A stretch of DNA of 40,453 nucleotides from Fidelibacterota bacterium UBA2986 (lineage in GTDB: Bacteria; Fidelibacterota; Marinisomatia; Marinisomatales; AB-629-J13), in contig DEAI01000042.1 of the NCBI GenBank assembly GCA_002346675.1, positions 1 through 40,453 on the forward strand, in the 5' to 3' direction. The notes beneath the pieces were generated by a model that saw only the letters and a program-made list of their open reading frames with translations, had not been told where the DNA came from and did no database searches. Numbering within the stretch: the first letter of the stretch is position 1; each line of letters opens with the position of its first letter. Of this stretch, positions 1 through 6,129 are shown in pieces. The translations under genes and the position numbers were made by a program.

Positions 1-11
1 AGGCTAAAATA

Positions 12-509
12 ATGAAATTAACAACACAAATATTAATCGCACTTTTTGCGATGTCCATCGGAACGTCCGCAGTTGAAGCTCAAATAAAAAAAGGTTCAAC
101 AAAGCACCATGTTAAAGAAGGTAAGCAAAAGGATAAAGCAAAAGATCAAAAAGATCAAGTAACAAAAGGTGCAACAAAGCACCATGTTAAAGAAGGTGAG
201 AAGAAAAATACTTATCAGATAGCTATTGATCCGATCCTTGAAAAATCAGGGTTAGAAACAAAAGAAGAAGTAATTTCGTGCTTAGAAGGTGAAAAAAGTA
301 AAATGAATTGGGTAACAAAAAGTACATTTAGTAAATATAAAAAAGGTTCAAAATTATCCAAAAGCGATGAAAATAGACTTCTATCTCAGGTTACGTCTTG
401 CTTATCAACAGATAAAATGATTCCAGAGCCGCCAAAGAACAATACTAAAAAAGGATATCAGAGTAAAGGTAAAACGAGCAAAGGACAAAAGAAAGGCAAG
501 GTTGGATAA
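12..509 (+). CDS. Lys-rich secreted hypothetical protein with internal 11-residue repeat
   Basis: I do not recognise the family. The 165-residue product starts with a probable Sec signal peptide (hydrophobic residues about 6-21, cleavage likely near A-E-A-Q). The mature part is strongly basic and low in complexity, rich in Lys, Gly, Ser and Gln. Near the N terminus an 11-residue unit, K-G-(S/A)-T-K-H-H-V-K-E-G, occurs twice. A central, less repetitive stretch (about 70-135) has two Cys residues in similar contexts (V-I-S-C-L and V-T-S-C-L), which could form a disulfide. The tail is again Lys/Gly rich. A strong intrinsic terminator follows 23 bases after the stop, so the gene looks like a single unit or the last gene of an upstream operon. 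A role in binding acidic polymers is conceivable but only a guess. Confidence 0.7.
   Translation: MKLTTQILIALFAMSIGTSAVEAQIKKGSTKHHVKEGKQKDKAKDQKDQVTKGATKHHVKEGEKKNTYQIAIDPILEKSGLETKEEVISCLEGEKSKMNWVTKSTFSKYKKGSKLSKSDENRLLSQVTSCLSTDKMIPEPPKNNTKKGYQSKGKTSKGQKKGKVG
90..197 (+). repeat. 33-bp direct repeat pair inside the Lys-rich gene
   Basis: The units at 90-122 and 165-197 are 33 bases long, differ at one base (T96 versus G171), and are separated by 42 bases. They encode the duplicated T-K-H-H-V-K-E-G segment. Near identity at the DNA level suggests a recent in-gene duplication or ongoing homogenisation. Confidence 0.9.
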
Positions 510-531
510 TTACTCCCTCAATTTAGATATG

Positions 532-563
532 AAAAAAGGGCTGAATATCAGCCCTTTTTTATT
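532..563 (+). terminator. Intrinsic terminator after the Lys-rich gene
   Basis: The arms at 532-544 and 548-560 form a perfect 13-bp stem with a GGGCTGA core and a three-base loop. The A-run at the 5' end pairs with the T-run at the 3' end, so the element could work in both directions. Confidence 0.9.
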
Positions 564-655
564 TATAATACTATGAGTATGGATTTATAAAAACGTAATT
601 TCGGGAACATAGTTAAAATTAAAGATTAAAACTTTTAATAATCAGGAGATTTAAG

Positions 656-1246
656 ATGCAGATTAACAAAATATTATTTTTCATATTGTTTGTATTATTA
701 TTAGTCGGATGCAGTTCTAGCAAGGGTACAGACCTTTCCCCAGAACCAACGAGAAAGGTGATGAAAAATATACCAGATTGGTACAAAAATAAACCGAAAA
801 AAAATGGATACAGATATGCTGGTGCAACTGCTACAAGCAGAGACTTGCAATTAGCTGTAAACAAAGCAACCCTAGATGCGGCTAATCAACTTGCAGGTGC
901 GATGGACTCCGAAATGAATGCTCTAGTTAAAAGAGCGAGAGAGGAGACAGGAATTAGTACAGAATCTGATATATTAGATAGATTTTCTCAAACCCAAGAA
1001 CAGATTATATCAACTGCACTTAAAGATTACAGTGTCATTAAACAAGAAATTATGGAAGAAAAATCAAATAATCGTGATATTTTTAGAGCGTATATTCTTG
1101 TAGAGTGGGATGAAGGTGCTGCTCAGAAACGCTTGCTAGATAGAATAAAGGCAGACAAAGAAATATATGATGCAATTCGAGCTTCAGAGTTATATGAAGA
1201 AATGGAACAAAAAGTAGAGGAATATAGAAAAAGAAAAGGCATGTGA
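656..1246 (+). CDS. LPP20-like lipoprotein (first of a tandem pair)
   Basis: The 196-residue protein has a lipoprotein signal peptide: a hydrophobic run, then L-V-G-C with the lipidated Cys at residue 19, followed by Ser residues. The mature domain starts with I-P-D-W-Y and has R-Y-A-G-A-T-A-T, then long helices in which Ala and charged residues alternate. This is the usual look of LPP20/LpoB-like envelope lipoproteins (W-y, G-x-a, then A-x-x-A-A-x-x-e-l). A good ribosome binding site, AGGAG at 643-647, supports the start. The stop overlaps the GTG start of the next gene by four bases, so the two are translationally coupled. Function is unknown; family members are outer-membrane-associated, and LPP20 domains occur in cell-envelope and motility accessory proteins. 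Family assignment is from pattern only. Confidence 0.75.
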   Translation: MQINKILFFILFVLLLVGCSSSKGTDLSPEPTRKVMKNIPDWYKNKPKKNGYRYAGATATSRDLQLAVNKATLDAANQLAGAMDSEMNALVKRAREETGISTESDILDRFSQTQEQIISTALKDYSVIKQEIMEEKSNNRDIFRAYILVEWDEGAAQKRLLDRIKADKEIYDAIRASELYEEMEQKVEEYRKRKGM

Positions 1247-2679
1247 TTGAGTATCCATTGAAAATAAAATATAATTTATATCAAATTACACCGGTTGCAG
1301 GATCTCTTGTTGCCGGTGTTTTTTTATTTATTTCCTGTAGTACTTTTAACTCCTCCCCATATTGGCTAAATCCAGAAACTCGTTCAGAACGTGAATTTTT
1401 CCATGGATTTTCTAAAGTAAATAAAACTACCTCATCAGTTGAATACATAAACAAGGCAAGAATTCAATCTATGGTGTCAATATCACAAGCAATTAAATCA
1501 GATATAGATGTTAAAAGTATCAATAAAATAAAGGAGGTTGAATATCAAGGACTTGTAAATAATTTTCAATTGGAAAAAAGTTATGAAATGATTTCGACTG
1601 TTCGATCAAATTTAAGTATAGAAGGAATTGAACATATTGGAGAATGGGAAGATAAAAAATATTATTATGTATATAACCGACTTTCAAAATCAGTTTATAA
1701 TAAATTGTTGAATAGAAAAATATCAAAAGCGATAGAACTTGCAGAAAATAATTATAAGGAAGGAATAAAACTGTTAAACTTTAATCCTGCAAGTTCTCTC
1801 CGTTATTTTATAACTGGGCTCAAAGCCCTAATTCCATATCAAGATCAATTATTGATAATTAAAAATTTTGAAAATCCTGAAAAGGTTATTCATATTGATT
1901 TAGAATTAAGAAAAATAATAAATCGTTGTATTTTGTCCATTCAACTGATACCTATAAAAAAAATACAAACAACAAATATAGTGACCAGACAGCAAAAGCA
2001 AATTGAATTAATTTCAACTATTTACTCATCCGATGGTGAGAAATTATATGTAAAAGATCTCCCTGTCTTATTCAATTTTACTCTAGGAGATGGGATTCTT
2101 ACAGAAAAAATGATATCTGATAAAAATGGATATATATATTGCCCTATTCAAAAGCTAAATGGAAGGAATCAAAATTATCAAATAAAAGCTAAGTTAGATT
2201 TAGAATTATTTACGGGAAATGATGAAATAGGGAACTACCTATTTAAAGAACTAAGTGGTACATATATTCCCCATACTTTTTTTAATATTGATGTGGAGCC
2301 CTTAGTAATTTTCCTTAAAAGTAATGAAAAAAGTTTAGGACATGTAATGTCAAATCCTCTTGTAACACCTGCCCTTATTAAAATTTTAGAGGAAAAAATA
2401 GGTGCTATATTTACATCTGAGCAATATGATTATGATTTTATTCTTGAATTAAACATAGACACACAAAAAAGAGGAGAAGTCTTTTCACTTTACACTGCTT
2501 TCGCACAAATGAGTATATATTTTTATGAAGATAATAATATTATCTTTGCGAATAATTTTTATGATGTTAAGGGTACACACACTAATTACAAGAAAGCATC
2601 TCAGGAGGCTATAAAAAAACTAGCTGAAAAAGTTAAAGAGGAAATAGGTGATGAGATTGCAAACCAAATAATAGAATAG
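1243..2679 (+). CDS. Larger LPP20-like lipoprotein (second of the pair)
   Basis: The 478-residue product starts at GTG, inside the stop of the upstream gene (GTGA overlap). It has a long signal sequence ending F-I-S-C, lipidated Cys at residue 32. Residues about 40-160 resemble the preceding protein (Y-W-L-N, F-F-H-G-F, then helical segments and an E-W-E-D-K-K-Y-Y-Y-V-Y strand), as in an LPP20 domain. The remaining 300 residues look like mixed alpha/beta repeats with no motif I can name; a central part (about 245-330) resembles an immunoglobulin-like or surface-carbohydrate-type beta domain. The C-terminal part (I-L-E-L-N-I-D-T-Q-K-R-G-E, then A-x-x-E-A-I-K-K-L) resembles the TolB-N/CsgG-like pattern. 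A terminator-like hairpin lies within the signal-peptide codons. Function unknown; probably an envelope complex with its neighbour. Confidence 0.7.
   Translation: MIEYPLKIKYNLYQITPVAGSLVAGVFLFISCSTFNSSPYWLNPETRSEREFFHGFSKVNKTTSSVEYINKARIQSMVSISQAIKSDIDVKSINKIKEVEYQGLVNNFQLEKSYEMISTVRSNLSIEGIEHIGEWEDKKYYYVYNRLSKSVYNKLLNRKISKAIELAENNYKEGIKLLNFNPASSLRYFITGLKALIPYQDQLLIIKNFENPEKVIHIDLELRKIINRCILSIQLIPIKKIQTTNIVTRQQKQIELISTIYSSDGEKLYVKDLPVLFNFTLGDGILTEKMISDKNGYIYCPIQKLNGRNQNYQIKAKLDLELFTGNDEIGNYLFKELSGTYIPHTFFNIDVEPLVIFLKSNEKSLGHVMSNPLVTPALIKILEEKIGAIFTSEQYDYDFILELNIDTQKRGEVFSLYTAFAQMSIYFYEDNNIIFANNFYDVKGTHTNYKKASQEAIKKLAEKVKEEIGDEIANQIIE
1288..1326 (+). terminator. Terminator-like hairpin inside the start of the second lipoprotein gene
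   Basis: ACACCGG at 1288-1294 pairs perfectly with CCGGTGT at 1313-1319, and a run of seven T follows (1319-1325). It sits 42 bases past the stop of the first lipoprotein gene but inside the signal-peptide codons of the second. It may end part of the transcripts, acting as an attenuator between the two genes. The 18-base loop is rather long, so efficiency is uncertain. Confidence 0.5.
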
Positions 2680-2730
2680 TTAAAATAATTTAAATTTTCG
2701 TTCTCTATTTATTATTGTAATTTATATTTT

Positions 2731-3360
2731 ATGAAAATGTTGTTTAATCTATTTCTGTTTATACTCTGCTGTGATATTAGATTTGCACAAAATAATTATC
2801 CAGCAATTTGGGATACTCTTAGGAATATTTCACAATGGGAAACTGTTTATAAAACAGAAAAATATGAGTTGTCTCAATATCAAATAAAAGAATACCCCAT
2901 CCCAGCTATTAAGATTGATATGTTACTGGAAGCAGATCCTCAGTCTATTTTGGATGTAGCTTGGGATGTCTCTAAATATACCAGTGTTCTTCCCAGTGCA
3001 TTTGTAACTAGTGCAAATATCGAATCAAAAATGGATTCCATTCAAACTGCATGGCACATAATAGATATTCCACTTTTGGCTCCTAGATTATATTGGTTTC
3101 GTCATATCCGTACCTCTAGTAGTGTAGATTGGTACAAAATAAGTGTTGATAAAAATTTTAAAAACGAAAATATAATCCCACTTTTTAATGTTGGGAGTTG
3201 GAAAATATCCGAATTAAATGGTAAAAACATTCTTACCTATACAGTTTTGACGGATCCAAATGGTAATATTCCAAGATGGATAGTTAAAAAAGCTCAGATG
3301 CATTATTTACCCAAAATGCTTTTAGAGGCCGAAATATATGCATTATCTCTAAATAGGTAG
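2731..3360 (+). CDS. Secreted START/SRPBCC-like domain protein
   Basis: The 209-residue protein starts with a short Sec signal peptide (hydrophobic to about residue 17, ending R-F-A-Q). The rest matches the helix-grip START/SRPBCC pattern: an N-terminal strand and helix, I-K-I-D-M-L-L-E-A-D-P-Q-S-I-L-D-V-A-W-D followed by Y-T-S-V-L-P, central strands including a P-L-L-A-P-R-L-Y-W-F-R-H turn, and a long C-terminal helix with W-I-V-K-K-A-Q-M-H-Y-L-P-K-M-L. START domains bind lipids or other hydrophobic ligands; the ligand cannot be read from the sequence. The gene stands 51 bases after the lipoprotein gene and 37 before the nucleosidase-like gene, so it could belong to either transcript. No clear Shine-Dalgarno site precedes it. 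Confidence 0.7.
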   Translation: MKMLFNLFLFILCCDIRFAQNNYPAIWDTLRNISQWETVYKTEKYELSQYQIKEYPIPAIKIDMLLEADPQSILDVAWDVSKYTSVLPSAFVTSANIESKMDSIQTAWHIIDIPLLAPRLYWFRHIRTSSSVDWYKISVDKNFKNENIIPLFNVGSWKISELNGKNILTYTVLTDPNGNIPRWIVKKAQMHYLPKMLLEAEIYALSLNR

Positions 3361-3397
3361 TGAAGTGTGATATTCTTCGATTGAATATTGTAATACT

Positions 3398-4243
3398 ATG
3401 AAAAATACATTATTAATACTCACGGCATTACTAGCAGAAGCTAGCCCGATTATTAAGTTTTATAAGCTAAGACAAGATAAAAAATTTAAAAGTTTATATT
3501 GTAATGGTGGTTACAATGTAAAACTTCTTGTTACTGGAGTTGGATTTAAAAATACTCAATTATCAATTAATAAATATTTATCTGATAATAAAATATCTTA
3601 TCAAAATTTTATAATAAATATAGGCTCCGCAGGAGCAACTCCAGATTCTGGAGAAATAGGAGAGCTGTTTTATATAAATAAGATAACAGATGATAAAAGT
3701 GGAAAATACTTCTTCCCTGATATTTTATATAAACATAATATGAAAGAAAGCTCATTGACTACAGTTCAAGAACATGCCATTGAAGGTAAATCTAATTGTA
3801 GTGGTCTGTTTGATATGGAAGCGTCAGCTATATGGCAGTCATTTAAAACAAAGATCTCAGCTCATAAAATGATATTTCTTAAAATTATTTCTGATCACTT
3901 AGATATTCAATATTTTGATAGATTAGGCTTTGAAAAGCTAGTAACTAAACTCATCGAAAATAAGTTACTTAAAATAACTAACTTTCTTGATACTTTAAAA
4001 ACAATCTCTCTAAATGATGTTCCACTTATTCAAAAACATGAAAATCTATTATTAAACAAGATTATATTAAATCTTCGTCTTACGGAATCGCAAAAGATCA
4101 AATTGTTACAGCTCAGTGAAAATAATAAATATTTTAATAAAAATATTCATAAACTAGTATTTGAATATTCTAATATAAAGGCTAATGACAAACACCACAG
4201 AAACAAAACATTTAAACAAATCTGTGAACTACTTTCAACCTGA
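3398..4243 (+). CDS. Nucleoside phosphorylase/MTA-SAH nucleosidase-like protein
   Basis: The 281-residue protein shows the PNP/UDP (MTAN) fold signature: a first strand L-I-L-T-A-L-L-A-E-A-S-P-I, a V-T-G-V-G turn at 46-50, I-N-I-G-S-A-G at 74-80, the substrate-binding F-D-M-E-A-S-A (Glu141), and I-I-S-D-H-L-D with the likely catalytic Asp166. The family cleaves the glycosidic bond of purine nucleosides, including methylthioadenosine, S-adenosylhomocysteine and 5'-deoxyadenosine. About 100 residues beyond the core are a helical extension I do not recognise. The 3' end overlaps the next gene, a radical SAM enzyme, by 59 bases. Since radical SAM enzymes release 5'-deoxyadenosine, by-product removal is an attractive but inferred role. 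True substrate unknown. Confidence 0.75.
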   Translation: MKNTLLILTALLAEASPIIKFYKLRQDKKFKSLYCNGGYNVKLLVTGVGFKNTQLSINKYLSDNKISYQNFIINIGSAGATPDSGEIGELFYINKITDDKSGKYFFPDILYKHNMKESSLTTVQEHAIEGKSNCSGLFDMEASAIWQSFKTKISAHKMIFLKIISDHLDIQYFDRLGFEKLVTKLIENKLLKITNFLDTLKTISLNDVPLIQKHENLLLNKIILNLRLTESQKIKLLQLSENNKYFNKNIHKLVFEYSNIKANDKHHRNKTFKQICELLST

Positions 4244-5249
4244 ATTTTCTCACATCTATATCGAGGAGGAAGCACTCAAATGGGATAGAACGGAGGAAGC
4301 TCTTTCATCATTTCCAAATGCTGAGAGGATTCCGATTACCGATTACAAACAGATTTTTAACAGACCAAATCAAAATATATTCAGTCAACATAATTCAAAA
4401 AAGCTGATTTTAGCGGTTAAGAAGGATCCATTTCTTTACAGAGGATCTGATATCCTCCAGGATACACAATACCAAAATATTTATTATACAACCCCTCTGA
4501 TTAATTGTGTTTATCATTGCGATTATTGTTTTTTACATGGGATGTATCCTTCTGCCAATCTAGTGGCATTTGTAAATGATTCTGATTTTTATAATGCAGT
4601 TGATGAAGGTATCATGGGGCGAAACTTTAAAAGTGAACCTTTGCTTTTATCAATTGCATATAACAACGACTTGCTTGCATTTGAAAATAAGGTTTCGTAC
4701 TGTAAAAATTGGATTGAATACGCTAAGAATAAAAATAATTTGCTGATTGAAATAAGAACAAAATGTGCAAACGTTAACTCAATCAAGGAAATTACTTCAA
4801 ATCCAAATATATTATTTGCTTGGACTCTAACTCCTAATGAAATAAGGAGAAAATATGAACAGTTCACACCTAGCTTAGAAAAACGCTTGGATGCTTTAGA
4901 AATTATAATTTCTAAAGGGTGGAAAGTTCGAATCTGTGTTGATCCTGTCTTATACGTGAATGATTGGGAATCAATTTATAATAATTTGTTTGATAAATTA
5001 TTTTCACGAATAAAACATGAGCAAATATCAGATATGGTCATAGGTGTTTTTAGGATGAATAAAAATTATTTTAATCGTATCCGTGCTCAGAAACCTAACT
5101 CAGAATTATATTATCAAAACTGGGGTCAATCAGATAATATAATTGAATCATCTGAAAGTGTAAAATCAGTAATGTATGACAAAATTGAAGAGATGATAAA
5201 TAAATATATTCCTTTAGAAAAAGTATATTTTTGGAAAAATGCCAGTTAA
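4185..5249 (+). CDS. Spore photoproduct lyase-like radical SAM protein
   Basis: The 354-residue protein carries a CX3CX2C [4Fe-4S] motif (Cys108, Cys112, Cys115) in the context typical of spore photoproduct lyases: a preceding P-L-I-N-C, then Y-C-F-L and a V-A-F-V-N strand. The N terminus (F-S-H-I-Y-I-E-E-E-A-L) and middle region (W-T-L-T-P-N, then L-E-K-R-L-D-A) also follow that family. SPL repairs the thymine dimer of UV-irradiated spores; this organism is not expected to sporulate, so the substrate is open. Aligned from memory with Bacillus SplB, the hydrogen-donor Cys141 position is Tyr159 here. The ATG at 4185 has AAAGG four bases upstream and lies 59 bases inside the upstream gene. The 3' end overlaps the methyltransferase gene by 11 bases. 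Confidence 0.85.
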   Translation: MTNTTETKHLNKSVNYFQPEFSHIYIEEEALKWDRTEEALSSFPNAERIPITDYKQIFNRPNQNIFSQHNSKKLILAVKKDPFLYRGSDILQDTQYQNIYYTTPLINCVYHCDYCFLHGMYPSANLVAFVNDSDFYNAVDEGIMGRNFKSEPLLLSIAYNNDLLAFENKVSYCKNWIEYAKNKNNLLIEIRTKCANVNSIKEITSNPNILFAWTLTPNEIRRKYEQFTPSLEKRLDALEIIISKGWKVRICVDPVLYVNDWESIYNNLFDKLFSRIKHEQISDMVIGVFRMNKNYFNRIRAQKPNSELYYQNWGQSDNIIESSESVKSVMYDKIEEMINKYIPLEKVYFWKNAS

Positions 5250-6129
5250 ACTCTTAAAGAGTTATCCTTTAATATTGGATGGTGCGATGGGGACTGAACT
5301 TTTAAAAAGAGATATCAACCTTCCTCTACCACTTTGGTCAGCAGTTGCAAATGAAACAGATCCAGATTTTGTTTATAAAATACATCTCAGTTACGTAGAG
5401 GCTGGTGCAAATATAATTACCACAAATACATTTAGATCGACACCCTATACTTATTTAAAAACAGGACTGTCTAGAGTAGATTCTATTATTTATGCTGAGA
5501 TTAATTTAAAAAAAGCAGTAGAGTTGGCTAAAGCTTCATGTTCAAAAGAACAGATCATTGCTGGAAGTATTGCTCCTTTGGAGGATTGTTATTCAGAAGA
5601 TTCCTTTTTTAGTGAAGGTGAATTTAATGAGTCTACCAAATATGTATTTAAATGGCTGCAGGAAGAGGGTGTAGATGTTATACTTTTTGAAACAATGGGC
5701 AACTATCAGGAAATATTATACACGATAAATTTTATAAAGCAATATACTATACCAGTTTGGTTTAGTTTAATTCTAAAGGATGGAAATCAATTATTAGATG
5801 GCACTCCTCTAGATATTGTTTTAGATATATTAAATGTGAGCACAGTCGAATTACTTTTGTTAAACTGCAACACTATTCAGCTTTCATTAAAAGCAATCGA
5901 ACTACTAGAGCTCTACTGGAATAGACCGTGGGGAGTGTATCCTAATCTAGGGCTTTCAAATCCTGAAATTGATGGAAGTATGAATAAATTTATAACTACA
6001 GAAGAGTGGCAAAACTTTATCGAAAAAGTTTTAATAGGAAAGCCATCCGTAATTGGCGCATGTTGTGGTTCTACTCCTAAACATACCAAAATTCTGAAAA
6101 ACATGATTCATGGGAAAATCATTGATTAA
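5239..6129 (+). CDS. Homocysteine S-methyltransferase family protein
   Basis: The 296-residue TIM-barrel protein matches the zinc-dependent homocysteine methyltransferase family (MmuM, BHMT, MetH N-terminal module). It begins with L-I-L-D-G-A-M-G-T-E-L (residues 11-21), has A-G-A-N-I-I-T-T-N-T-F-R-S-T at 55-68, and the three zinc ligands: Cys210 in L-L-L-N-C-N-T and Cys275/Cys276 in G-A-C-C-G-S-T-P. Such enzymes move a methyl group to homocysteine to make methionine; the donor (S-methylmethionine, betaine, methyl-folate or other) cannot be told. Length is normal for a stand-alone enzyme. It overlaps the radical SAM gene upstream by 11 bases and the peptidase gene downstream by 20, so it sits inside a tightly coupled operon concerned, at least in part, with S-adenosylmethionine chemistry. 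Confidence 0.9.
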   Translation: MPVKLLKSYPLILDGAMGTELLKRDINLPLPLWSAVANETDPDFVYKIHLSYVEAGANIITTNTFRSTPYTYLKTGLSRVDSIIYAEINLKKAVELAKASCSKEQIIAGSIAPLEDCYSEDSFFSEGEFNESTKYVFKWLQEEGVDVILFETMGNYQEILYTINFIKQYTIPVWFSLILKDGNQLLDGTPLDIVLDILNVSTVELLLLNCNTIQLSLKAIELLELYWNRPWGVYPNLGLSNPEIDGSMNKFITTEEWQNFIEKVLIGKPSVIGACCGSTPKHTKILKNMIHGKIID

